Origin: DAOVFN01 sp964484305
Lineage (GTDB): Archaea > Aenigmatarchaeota > Aenigmatarchaeia > QMZP01
Reading direction: 5' to 3'
Length of the DNA: 64,000 nt
Assembly (NCBI GenBank): GCA_964484305.1
Contig: CAZAEI010000003.1
Coordinates: 1 to 64,000 of the forward strand
Part shown: in pieces, positions 21,677 through 30,112 of the stretch
How positions within the stretch are numbered: position 1 is the first letter of the stretch
How the letters are laid out: each line of letters starts with the position of its first letter
Made by a program: the position numbers and the translations under genes
The notes under the pieces: generated by a model
Database searches by the model: none
What the model saw: the letters and a program-made list of their open reading frames with translations, nothing else
Told to the model about the DNA's origin: nothing

Positions 21677-22999
21677 ATGAAAACTACATATGAAGGGGAT
21701 ATAACCTATCGGAAGGCCAAGGAAGTCTTGATGGGAAATGCCATGCCAGAAGGAAATCCCATCGGGCTTATTGCAGGTGATAGAGAAAGTTACAGAAATA
21801 ATGTCTGGGGCAGGGACGGGCTTATATCTTGCCTTGCCATGAGCAATTCTGGAGATGAGGATTTAATCTATCTGGCTGAAAAAACAATCGATACCTTGGC
21901 TGAAAAACAGTACAAGGACGGCCAGATACCAAACAAGGTTCCAGTCGACGGAAGTGAGCCAAGTTTTGGTAAAGCAGGATGTGTAGATGCCAGCCTTTGG
22001 TATCCTGTTGCTCTCTGGAACCACTACAAAAATACAGGGATAGCGAGTTTTCTTGAGAGAAACAGGCGAAGAGCCGAAGAGGCCATAAAATGGGCAAACT
22101 CCCTTGACCAGAACAATGACTATCTTATAGAAGCCAACGCCCGTTCGGACTGGCTTGACTTATATGGAAGACCCGGAAGGGTTTTATACAACCAGATCTT
22201 GAACTTCATGGCGTTGAAATCCCTTTACAATATACAGGAAGAGATGAGTGAACCAAAGGTCATAAACTGGCCTTTGGGACCAGAGGAACTCCATGAAAGA
22301 ATAGAGATGGTCAGGAAAAACATACAAAGGTTCTTGTGGCCAAAAGAAGATTATATCGAAGACATAGAAAAGGAATATGGATATAACCACTCATGGATAC
22401 ATCAGGATTTCCGTAAGGCTTTGGCTGAAAAAAAGGAACTGGAAAAAAGAGGGGAGGAGTATTTTCTGGCAGCTGTTGATTTTGATAGGGTCGACTGGAG
22501 GTTTGACACTATTGCAAACACTCTCGCAATCTTATCCGGGATAGCTGATGAGGAGCAGACATCCCATATAATCGATTATATGAAAAACCATAGAATCTTA
22601 GAGCCATATCCTGCAAAATCATTAAACCCTCCTGTAACCCCAGAGGACCCTGAGTATAGATTAATCTTCCCAGACTCAGATTTTGAGTATTCAGATGAAC
22701 CTGGACTGCATAAGGAAAGGACAACTCCGGGAAATTACCATAACGGTGGGATATGGCCTTGGGTAGGAGGGTATGCCGTTTTGGCAGAGGAAAGGGCAGG
22801 CGAAGATGTTTCCGAAGATATTGATAGCCTGGGAAGGCTGAATTCCATTTATGATTATGGATTTATAGAGTGGATAAATTCTAGGGGAGATGCTGAGGGT
22901 CCAAGGGGAACCACTCGCCAATCCTGGTCAGCAGCCAACTACATGCTTTTGCATCAAAAGATTTCAGGCAAAAATACAGTGTTTGATGATTTAATGTGA
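21677..22999 (+). CDS. Six-hairpin glycosidase resembling glycogen-debranching enzymes
   Basis: (alpha/alpha)6-barrel type protein. NNVWGRDGLISCLAM resembles the debranching/glucoamylase clan, and DASLWYPVALWNHY, WRFDTIANTLAILSGIA and YHNGGIWPWVGGYAVLAEER supply candidate acid residues and sugar-binding aromatics. No signal peptide, so cytosolic. AAGGAGG upstream selects ATG 21677 over 21632. Together with GT4, MFS and trehalase genes nearby it suggests alpha-glucan or trehalose metabolism. Exact substrate is unknown. A/T-richer than neighbours. Confidence 0.75.
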   Translation: MKTTYEGDITYRKAKEVLMGNAMPEGNPIGLIAGDRESYRNNVWGRDGLISCLAMSNSGDEDLIYLAEKTIDTLAEKQYKDGQIPNKVPVDGSEPSFGKAGCVDASLWYPVALWNHYKNTGIASFLERNRRRAEEAIKWANSLDQNNDYLIEANARSDWLDLYGRPGRVLYNQILNFMALKSLYNIQEEMSEPKVINWPLGPEELHERIEMVRKNIQRFLWPKEDYIEDIEKEYGYNHSWIHQDFRKALAEKKELEKRGEEYFLAAVDFDRVDWRFDTIANTLAILSGIADEEQTSHIIDYMKNHRILEPYPAKSLNPPVTPEDPEYRLIFPDSDFEYSDEPGLHKERTTPGNYHNGGIWPWVGGYAVLAEERAGEDVSEDIDSLGRLNSIYDYGFIEWINSRGDAEGPRGTTRQSWSAANYMLLHQKISGKNTVFDDLM

Positions 23000-23144
23000 A
23001 ACAACTAAAAAACCTACACTTGTTCCACAACTACCGAATCAACTTTAAGTGCAGGTTATTAAGTTGATTCAGTATAAAATGACATCAGACCATAAATGGA
23101 ATTTATAAATGATTAAATTTCAATATAGCTGGGGCGCTTAAGGC

Positions 23145-24335
23145 TTGAACATATGCATGGTTTACTGGTTTTATCCTCCTGTTATTGGAGGCACGGGTAT
23201 ATATCTCGAGAACCTGAGCAAGTATCTGGCAAAGAAAGGTACCAGAATTGAGTTACTAACAGGGCCTGTTAAGGGTGCAAGGAAAATACAGAGATTCGGC
23301 AGGTTAACAATCAGAAGAACCCCTTCCCTGAGCATTCATGGAAAAGAAGACCCCCAAAAGAGGGGATACGAGCTATTGGAATATCTTCAAGACATCATAC
23401 AGGAGAAAGATATTTCCGTGGTTTCTGCCCAGAATTTTCACATAGGCATTTGCCCAGCACACACCCTTACCGTGAATTCTGCCTGCCTGAATACAGCGAC
23501 TCCGCTGATAAACACAATGCACAACTATTGTGAAAGCAGGCTCGACAAGACCATGTTGGCTAATATGATGTGGAGTAAGGTGATTGGAACAACAAGAAAC
23601 ATGACAGAGCATGCCTATGAGGCAGGAGTTCCCATAGAAAAGATAAATTGCATATACAATGGGATAAGCATAAAGAGGTTCCGGCCCGGCAAAAGCGACT
23701 CCTGGCTTCGCAATAAATACCACATCAAGGAGAGGGATTTTGTCATAGTCTGCCCGACCAAGCTCATAAGCCTTGATACAGGTGAACCCCTCTTTGAAAG
23801 AAAGGGTTTAATAACCCTGCTGAAGGCAGTCTCTATTGTCAACCAGGCAAAGAAGAATATAAAGCTTGTGATTACGGGGGCGTCACCCAATCCGTTATTC
23901 ATGCATGAGTACAGGGATGCAGTAAAGAAACTGAAGGACATGGCAAGGCTTTATGGAATCGGCAACAAGTTCATAATCACAGAAGGCGTCAAATCAAAAT
24001 ATATTCCGGCACTCTACAATGGTTCTGATTTGATGGTTCTTGCATCAAAAGATGAGCCGTTCGGCCTGGCATACATAGAGGCAATGGCCTCTGGGCTGCC
24101 TGTAATAGGAGCAAGCAGCGGGGGCGTGCCTGAAATCATACAGAATGATGTAAATGGCTATCTGACCCCGGCAGATGACCATGTCGAGCTGGCAAAGAGA
24201 ATCCTGTGGCTATTGAATGATAAGAAAAAGATGGAAAGATTTGGGGAAAACGGAAGAAAAGTGGCCGTTCAGAGGTTCTCCCTCAGAAGAATGGCAGAAG
24301 AGACAATGAAGGTATATGAGTCCGTTGTTAAATAA
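23145..24335 (+). CDS. GT4-family glycosyltransferase
   Basis: GT-B fold enzyme. The N-terminal domain opens with MNICMVYWFYPPVIGGTGIY, the nucleotide-sugar acceptor-side loop; the C-terminal domain has LVITGASPNP and DEPFGLAYIEAMASGLPVIG, the E-x7-E signature, with ASSGGVPEII. TTG 23145 is taken as start because a stop lies just upstream and the first beta strand begins there. 396 residues. Between a debranching-like enzyme and a transporter; a role in trehalose or glucan synthesis is plausible but not shown. Confidence 0.85.
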   Translation: MNICMVYWFYPPVIGGTGIYLENLSKYLAKKGTRIELLTGPVKGARKIQRFGRLTIRRTPSLSIHGKEDPQKRGYELLEYLQDIIQEKDISVVSAQNFHIGICPAHTLTVNSACLNTATPLINTMHNYCESRLDKTMLANMMWSKVIGTTRNMTEHAYEAGVPIEKINCIYNGISIKRFRPGKSDSWLRNKYHIKERDFVIVCPTKLISLDTGEPLFERKGLITLLKAVSIVNQAKKNIKLVITGASPNPLFMHEYRDAVKKLKDMARLYGIGNKFIITEGVKSKYIPALYNGSDLMVLASKDEPFGLAYIEAMASGLPVIGASSGGVPEIIQNDVNGYLTPADDHVELAKRILWLLNDKKKMERFGENGRKVAVQRFSLRRMAEETMKVYESVVK

Positions 24336-24367
24336 GGTTCATAATAAAAACATTACATATTATAAAT

Positions 24368-25507
24368 ATGTTTAATCACCACATGGGGGCTTTCCACTAT
24401 TTGCCGTTCTTGAAAAAGCAGCTTAATGAAATATATATAGTTCATTCTCTTGATGCCTTCGTATTCTCTTTAATAGGTATTTTCGTTCCAATTTATTTGT
24501 TGACGTTGGGATATTCTGTCTCCCAAGTCTTAATATTCTATATAATAAAACAACTGGCCGTATGTGTTTTTTCATTCCTTGCCGGATACGTCTCCAATCA
24601 TTTTGGTCTAAAGCACACCATGCTGATGAGGTTTCCTGTCGTATCAGCCTTTTTGATAATGCTTTATTCATTGGATTCAGTTGCCTTTCCTCTGACCCTG
24701 ATTGCAGTATTGGGAGGGTTTCAGACTGCTTTGTATTGGATGCCGTTGCATTCCCTCTTCTCCCGAAGTTCAGATAAGGTTCACATGGGCACTGAGGTAG
24801 GCAAATTGTATTCCTTTCCAAGGCTGGCAAGCGTTATAGCTCCTTTAATTGGCGGTTTCATAGCCATATTTTTCGGATTCAGTACCCTGTTCATTGTTGC
24901 GATGATATTTCTGGCTGTTTCGGTAATCCCTCTTTTCTATTCCTCTGAAGTCAAGCCACACGTCAATTTTCAGATTAAAAGGGGAACAATGATATTTAAG
25001 AGATATCCCAGATATTTTCTTGGCGTAGGTGTGAACCATCTGGGGGGAATTACAGAATCCGTTATCTGGCCCATCTTTGTATATCTGATTCTGGCAAACG
25101 TCTTATCCGTCGGGATGGTCGGTACCTTATTAAGTCTAGGAACAATTCTGTTTACCCTGATTTCCGGCAGACTATCTGACATGTTTGACAGAAAGCGTAT
25201 CATCAGAATCGGTGCAATGATTATGATTATGGTCTGGTTATTGAGATTCTTTGCCAGCACCGAGGCATCCTTTTATTTACTTACAGTCATGGCGGGCTTT
25301 TTTACAGTCCTGATCCTGGTTCCATTCACATCAGTAACCTACGGCCTTGCAAGGAGGGGCAATATTGACGAGTTCATAATATTCAGGGAGATGCCGGTTG
25401 CACTGGGTAGAGTATTTATCTTGTTGCTGGCTCTAATCTTTGTTAATCAATTGGGATTCACTTTTCTGTTCACGGGCATCTCTCACCTTTTCCTAGTGCT
25501 CTTCTGA
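24368..25507 (+). CDS. MFS-type transporter
   Basis: About 12 hydrophobic segments over 379 residues. SGRLSDMFDRKRIIRIG is an MFS loop motif, and AGYVSNHFGLKHTMLMR the equivalent in the first half. The start HYLPFLKKQLNEIYIVHSLDAF resembles that of the transporter at 52572, so the two are paralogues. TATA-like ATTATAAAT lies just upstream of the start. Substrate unknown; next to sugar-active genes. Confidence 0.8.
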   Translation: MFNHHMGAFHYLPFLKKQLNEIYIVHSLDAFVFSLIGIFVPIYLLTLGYSVSQVLIFYIIKQLAVCVFSFLAGYVSNHFGLKHTMLMRFPVVSAFLIMLYSLDSVAFPLTLIAVLGGFQTALYWMPLHSLFSRSSDKVHMGTEVGKLYSFPRLASVIAPLIGGFIAIFFGFSTLFIVAMIFLAVSVIPLFYSSEVKPHVNFQIKRGTMIFKRYPRYFLGVGVNHLGGITESVIWPIFVYLILANVLSVGMVGTLLSLGTILFTLISGRLSDMFDRKRIIRIGAMIMIMVWLLRFFASTEASFYLLTVMAGFFTVLILVPFTSVTYGLARRGNIDEFIIFREMPVALGRVFILLLALIFVNQLGFTFLFTGISHLFLVLF

Positions 25508-25512
25508 ATCCA

Positions 25513-26667
25513 TCACTTCTTAAACATGCCATTCAGCTTCAGGTAGATGGCGTTGGTCCAGCCAAAGCCTGGCTGGGTTGGGTATCTGTCCTGCTTGCCT
25601 ACAGTGCATCTTACAACATTATACTTCTCCCAGAACTTACCCGTCTTTTCAAAAACCCTTTTGTTCATACCAAGCCATTTCATCGCTATCCTTTCAGCAT
25701 CCATCTCGTAACCATATCTCAAGAGTCCCTGTATCACAATCCACTGCTGGTTTGGCCACCCGTTGGGATAGTCCCACTGCTTGAACTTCTTTGAAAGACC
25801 TTCTTTTTGCGTGTTCGCCAGGCCACCCTTGCATTCGAATTCTCTGAGGTTCCTTACCATCTTCTTTGCCATATGCTCGGTGGTTATGCCTGCCCACATG
25901 GGATAATACCCCGCAAGTGAGTAGAATTTGCTTCTGAGCTTTCTTTTGTAGTTGTAATCAAAGAACAGGCCCCTCTTCTCGTTCCACATGAGCTTAATCA
26001 TGTTCTTTTTTCTATTCCTTGTCATCCTTGCATATTTCCTTACCTTGACTGGATTCCCGAGAAGGGAATATATCTTCTTCAGGTCTGTCTCGTATTTGTA
26101 TAGCAATGAATTGAGGTCAACCGGGAGGTAGTTAAGGCAGTTTTCCTTGTACCTCGATGTCATATCCCAGCCGGATTCGTGCTCTGCTGTCAGGTGTGTC
26201 AAGAAGTGGGAGGTATATCTTGAAAGGCCGTTGTAAACCAGGTGACCCTCCTTTGCATGATAGACCCTTGCCATCCAGTAGTCCCTGAGTTCTTCCTCAA
26301 CAATCCTTGTCATCTTCCTGAGCCATACCCTGTCCTTTGTGGCTTCATAGATATCCAGAATCATTGATGTCAGAAATGGGGGCTGGGACAACCCCAGGTC
26401 ATAGAACCTGTTCCTCGCAGGAATCACGCCGAACCTCATATAAAGGTAGGCGAAGTTCTCAACCATTCCCTTTGCAAGCCCTATTTTGCCAGATTCAATC
26501 AGTCCAAGGTTCTGGAAATAACTATCCCAGTACCAGATATCGTTTTTGTATCTTGTATGATTTGGTGAAATAAACGGTTTCGGCAGGCCTATGCGGATGC
26601 CTGCATCCTTGGGTTGATAGCAAAGTGTCCTTTTCCAGTATCTTTTGATATAACTCAGTTCATTCAT
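25513..26667 (-). CDS. Trehalase-like glycosidase (GH37 type)
   Basis: Splits alpha,alpha-trehalose to two glucoses if the assignment holds. ESGWDMTSR carries the catalytic-acid region, QWDYPNGWPNQQW and PGFGWTNAIYLKLN are the trehalase signatures, and KNDIWYWDSYFQNLGL is the conserved start of the barrel. No signal peptide: cytoplasmic. ATG 26667 fits a TATA box at ~26694-26702; ATG 26691 lies almost on the box. Convergent with the MFS gene (5 nt apart), so the locus combines uptake or export with hydrolysis. Confidence 0.85.
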   Translation of the reverse strand: MNELSYIKRYWKRTLCYQPKDAGIRIGLPKPFISPNHTRYKNDIWYWDSYFQNLGLIESGKIGLAKGMVENFAYLYMRFGVIPARNRFYDLGLSQPPFLTSMILDIYEATKDRVWLRKMTRIVEEELRDYWMARVYHAKEGHLVYNGLSRYTSHFLTHLTAEHESGWDMTSRYKENCLNYLPVDLNSLLYKYETDLKKIYSLLGNPVKVRKYARMTRNRKKNMIKLMWNEKRGLFFDYNYKRKLRSKFYSLAGYYPMWAGITTEHMAKKMVRNLREFECKGGLANTQKEGLSKKFKQWDYPNGWPNQQWIVIQGLLRYGYEMDAERIAMKWLGMNKRVFEKTGKFWEKYNVVRCTVGKQDRYPTQPGFGWTNAIYLKLNGMFKK

Positions 26668-26735
26668 TACTATAACATTCTTTCCCATCATTTATATTTC
26701 TAGTTTTCAGAACTCAAACCCGACGATCCAGAAAA

Positions 26736-27065
26736 CTTTATATATCACAAATGGAATAATATATCACTTGGTTGGGGAACCAGGTATAGAACCCGATTGC
26801 ACTGATATGGAAACCAGAAACAGTAGGCCACAACTCAATTGGGGAATTGAGTTTGCCTGATGAACATGGGGAATTTTTCTTATTCTGAAGAATCTTAAAT
26901 AAAATAGGAAAGGGTGTTTAAAAAAGATTTCGATACCCGAATACAACCTTTGAAATGAATACATCAGAGAATACATATCGGGTTTCGGGGGCATGTGGCA
27001 TAAAGGGCTCGCATCATGCCGAAAATCAGGCCCTTTCCTTTCAAAACAAATCAGGAGGGAAGGAA
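26736..27065 (+). promoter_or_regulatory. ftsZ promoter and ~300-nt structured leader
   Basis: TATA box CTTTATATATC at 26736-26746 predicts transcription from ~26767, leaving ~300 nt before ATG 27066. The leader has perfect inverted repeats ACTCAATT/AATTGAGT with a GGGG loop (~26832-26851) and AAAGGGC/GCCCTTT (~27002-27037). An in-frame ATG at 26955 would add 37 unrelated residues. No separate gene seen. Confidence 0.45.
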
Positions 27066-28301
27066 ATGGAATCATTAGTTCAGGAGGTTTTTGAAAGAAG
27101 CTTCAGGGAGAACAAGGAAAAGGAAACACAGGAACCGGCAAAGCAGGAGCCGTTCCAGTCAGGGCCTGTGCAGGAAGCCCCTGTTCAGCAGCCCGTACAG
27201 GAGGATACCCCGGACGACAAGCCGGTTTATTCGGTGTTCTCCCCGTCCGAGGACACCGCAAAGAGCATCCAGGACGAGTTCGGGCTTGATGTGAAGGAGG
27301 CAAAAATCGTAATCCTCGGGCTGGGCGGTGCCGGAAACAACTGCATAACCAGGCTTACCGAGATGGGGGTCGAGGGGGCCTCAACCATAGCAGTCAACAC
27401 CGATGTGAAGCACCTCTCAGTCTCAAAGTCCGACAGCAAGCTGCTCGTGGGAAGGGACCTGACCAGGGGCCTCGGGGCGGGGGGCTATCCCGATGTCGGA
27501 AAGCGCGCCGTGGAGGAGTCAGAGAAGGAACTCAAGAAGGCCCTTGAGGGCACGGACATGATATACCTCGTGGCCGGCCTTGGAGGCGGAACAGGAACAG
27601 GAGGCGCCCCTACCATTGCAAGGATAGCCAAGGAGATGGGCTGCATCGTGATAGGCTGCACCACCATGCCCTTCAAGATTGAGGGCGCCCGGATAGGCAA
27701 GGCCGAGGACGGGCTCTACCAGCTGAGGCAGGTCTGCGACACCGTTATAGTGATAGAGAACGACAGGCTCCTCAAGATAGCAGGCGACCTCCCGCTCCAG
27801 CAGGCATTCGGGGTGGCGGACAACCTCATCTCAACAATAATAAAGGGAGTGACAGAGACCATAGCGACGCCTAGCCTCGTGAATCTGGACTATGCGGATG
27901 TCAAGACCATCATGCACAGCGGCGGCGTGGCGGCAGTAGGGTTTGGCGAGTCAGACACCAAGAACAGGGCCGAGGAGGCTGTGGTGAAGGCCATGAGCAA
28001 CCCGCTCCTCGAGGTCAACTACGACGGCGGCACAGGGGCCCTTCTGCACATCACGGGCGGCCCTGACCTCAAGCTGGACGAGGTCAACATGATTGGGGAG
28101 TATGTCTCCAAGCAGCTTGACCCGGACGCCCAGGTTATCTGGGGGGCCAGGATAAACCCCGACTTCAAGGGCAAACTGAGGGTGATAACCATAATAACAG
28201 GCGTCAAGTCACCCTACATACTGGGGCCGGTGGCAAGGGAAGAGCCAGCCAAGAGGGACTTCTCCCAGGAACTCGGCATCCCGATTGTCACACGGGCCTA
28301 G
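27066..28301 (+). CDS. ftsZ: Cell division GTPase FtsZ
   Basis: Polymerising tubulin homologue of the division ring. After an acidic, Gln/Pro-rich N-terminal segment (~75 residues) come ILGLGGAGNNCITRL, AVNTD, the GTP-binding GLGGGTGTGGAP, and TTMPF; the catalytic T7 loop reads NLDYADVKTIM. 411 residues. GGAGGGAAGG upstream of ATG 27066 decides the start. Its membrane anchor SepF is at 18395 in the same orientation. Confidence 0.95.
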   Translation: MESLVQEVFERSFRENKEKETQEPAKQEPFQSGPVQEAPVQQPVQEDTPDDKPVYSVFSPSEDTAKSIQDEFGLDVKEAKIVILGLGGAGNNCITRLTEMGVEGASTIAVNTDVKHLSVSKSDSKLLVGRDLTRGLGAGGYPDVGKRAVEESEKELKKALEGTDMIYLVAGLGGGTGTGGAPTIARIAKEMGCIVIGCTTMPFKIEGARIGKAEDGLYQLRQVCDTVIVIENDRLLKIAGDLPLQQAFGVADNLISTIIKGVTETIATPSLVNLDYADVKTIMHSGGVAAVGFGESDTKNRAEEAVVKAMSNPLLEVNYDGGTGALLHITGGPDLKLDEVNMIGEYVSKQLDPDAQVIWGARINPDFKGKLRVITIITGVKSPYILGPVAREEPAKRDFSQELGIPIVTRA

Positions 28302-28302
28302 G

Positions 28303-28352
28303 GAATCAGGCACGGCTGCGGCACGATAGCCGCAGCCCTCCCTCCTGATTTT
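28303..28352 (+). terminator. Strong hairpin after ftsZ
   Basis: AATCAGG...CCTGATT arms enclose the perfect stem GGCTGCGG/CCGCAGCC; TTTTGATAAT follows. Confidence 0.65.
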
Positions 28353-28398
28353 GATAATCTTGTTTCTCAAGAATCATACAACTGGTTTGAGTGCCTCT

Positions 28399-28632
28399 TC
28401 ATTCGCCCATGCTGCTAGTTTTGGAAGGAATTTGTGGCTCTTTGAGAGTAATATGATCCACAGGGGGCCCAAAATCATGCCCTCTTATCAGTTCAACTAA
28501 ATGGTATTTGCAAGACCCTCTCCAGTTTTCATAACATGGTTCAACCACGCCTTTATCATCAAAGCTATCCCATAACAAATCATAAACATTCTTTCTGTCA
28601 CAACCCTCATACTCGCAGCGATGGTAGCTCAT
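28399..28632 (-). CDS. Small cysteine-containing protein, possible zinc binder
   Basis: 77 residues. RCEYEGCDRK at the start and GSCKYHLVEL in the middle could supply Cys/His ligands for one zinc. No membrane segment. Preceded by a rhomboid-gene 3' end and no clear ribosome binding site. I do not recognise a family; its codon use is A/T-richer than neighbours. Could be a spurious frame, but the cysteine spacing argues for a gene. Confidence 0.45.
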   Translation of the reverse strand: MSYHRCEYEGCDRKNVYDLLWDSFDDKGVVEPCYENWRGSCKYHLVELIRGHDFGPPVDHITLKEPQIPSKTSSMGE

Positions 28633-28653
28633 ATTAATTGTTAGGGAAAAACT

Positions 28654-29403
28654 TTAAACCCACAGGAACGAAACCAGGTAGGCCAGGCCATAGAGGACCA
28701 TGCCCACCACCATGTCTATCACTCCGAGAATAAGGGAGGCGAATCCCGCTATCAGGGCGAAGACCGGTGACAGGACAATCAGGAGGACCACACACACCCC
28801 CAGCACAAGCACGCCCTTCATGGAGCGCTTTAAGTCATAGAAGAGGGCAAACATGCCCCCTGTCATGACCCCGGCCAGGTGTGCGATGTTCGCCACGTTC
28901 CGGGTGAGCTCGGCGAACTGCTCGGGCCTGAAATAGACTGCCAGGGTCTCGAATATGACGAAGGCTATGGCCACCACACCGAGGGGCAGCGGGAATATGT
29001 AGAGGTGTATCCTCTTTATGGGGTTGAGGAGCATGGCAGCACCCATGACCCCGAACACGCAGCCCGAGGCCCCGACCACCGGCATGGTTTCGGTGAACAT
29101 GTAGACAAAGCTGCCCAGGAGGCCGCTGATGAAGTAGATGGAGAGGAACCACTGTCTGCTCACCTCCTTCTCAAGGACCTTGCCGAAGAAGAAGAGGCCC
29201 AGCATGTTGAAGAACAGGTGGGAGGCCGAGACGTGCATGAACAGGCTCGTGAACCACCGCCACACCTCGAGCTTGGTTGCCCATGAGAAGGAGAAGAGGT
29301 TGAATGCAGCCTCAGTGTTCGGGAGGCTGAACACCAGTATGAATACCAGTGTATTGATTATCATCAGGCCCCAGGTGAGGGGGTGCTCCTCGAAGCTGAC
29401 CAT
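28654..29403 (-). CDS. Rhomboid-family intramembrane serine protease
   Basis: Membrane protease with at least six helices. SHLFFNMLGLFFFG in TM2, the nucleophile in VVGASGCVFGVMGA, and IAHLAGVMTGG with the catalytic His are all present, so it should be active. Two further hydrophobic segments extend the C-terminus to 249 residues. Divergent from acdB, with a shared A/T-rich promoter region at ~29405. Confidence 0.92.
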   Translation of the reverse strand: MVSFEEHPLTWGLMIINTLVFILVFSLPNTEAAFNLFSFSWATKLEVWRWFTSLFMHVSASHLFFNMLGLFFFGKVLEKEVSRQWFLSIYFISGLLGSFVYMFTETMPVVGASGCVFGVMGAAMLLNPIKRIHLYIFPLPLGVVAIAFVIFETLAVYFRPEQFAELTRNVANIAHLAGVMTGGMFALFYDLKRSMKGVLVLGVCVVLLIVLSPVFALIAGFASLILGVIDMVVGMVLYGLAYLVSFLWV

Positions 29404-29439
29404 CTTAAATTATATATGCCAGGGAATAAAAATATAGTC

Positions 29440-30102
29440 ATGAGGAAACTCCCTGAAGGGGAAACCGAGAGGCTTCTGAAGAAGTTCCGGATTCCCTACC
29501 CCAGGCACATCCTGGCCAGGACCGAGGAAGCCGCTGTCAAGGCGGCCGGGAAGATTGGCTTTCCTGTCGTGATGAAGGTCTCCAGCCCTGACATAATCCA
29601 CAAGACCGATGCCAAGTGCGTGATAATCAACATCAGGGACACGGGCTCGGCAAGGGCTGCCTACAGGCAGATTCTCAGGAACGCGAGGAAATTCAAGCCC
29701 AGGCCCAGGGTTGAGGGTGTCTCGGTCTGCCAGATGGTTCCTTCAGGGACCAGGGAGGTCATAGTGGGAAGCAAGCAGGACCCCCAGTTCGGCCCTGTCC
29801 TGATGTTCGGCCTGGGAGGGATTTTTGTCGAGGTCCTCAGGGATGTCTCCTTCAGGCTCATACCCCTTGAAAGGAGGGATGCCAGGGAGATGCTCAGGGA
29901 AATCCGTGGCTTCAGAATCCTGGAGGGCGTGAGGGGCCAGAAGCCCGTGAACTTCAGGACCCTGGAGGACACTGTAATGAAGGTCTCCAGAATGGTCTGG
30001 GCCAACTCGGGAAAGGGAAGGAAAATCCAGGAGCTGGATATCAACCCGCTCTTTGTTGACGAGAAGAGGGTCTGGGCGGCCGACGTGAGGGTGCTGGTCT
30101 GA
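29440..30102 (+). CDS. acdB: Acetyl-CoA synthetase (ADP-forming) beta subunit-like, ATP-grasp
   Basis: Beta subunit of the ADP-forming acyl-CoA synthetase makes ATP from acyl-CoA and phosphate. ATP-grasp features: GFPVVMKVSSPDIIHKTDA, FGPVLMFGLGGIFVEVLRDV, and ELDINPLFV. About 220 residues, normal for the separate beta subunit. TTAAATTATATATG just upstream is a TATA box, so I place the start at ATG 29440 rather than within it. The alpha subunit is not in this window. Confidence 0.88.
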   Translation: MRKLPEGETERLLKKFRIPYPRHILARTEEAAVKAAGKIGFPVVMKVSSPDIIHKTDAKCVIINIRDTGSARAAYRQILRNARKFKPRPRVEGVSVCQMVPSGTREVIVGSKQDPQFGPVLMFGLGGIFVEVLRDVSFRLIPLERRDAREMLREIRGFRILEGVRGQKPVNFRTLEDTVMKVSRMVWANSGKGRKIQELDINPLFVDEKRVWAADVRVLV

Positions 30103-30112
30103 TAATTAATAT

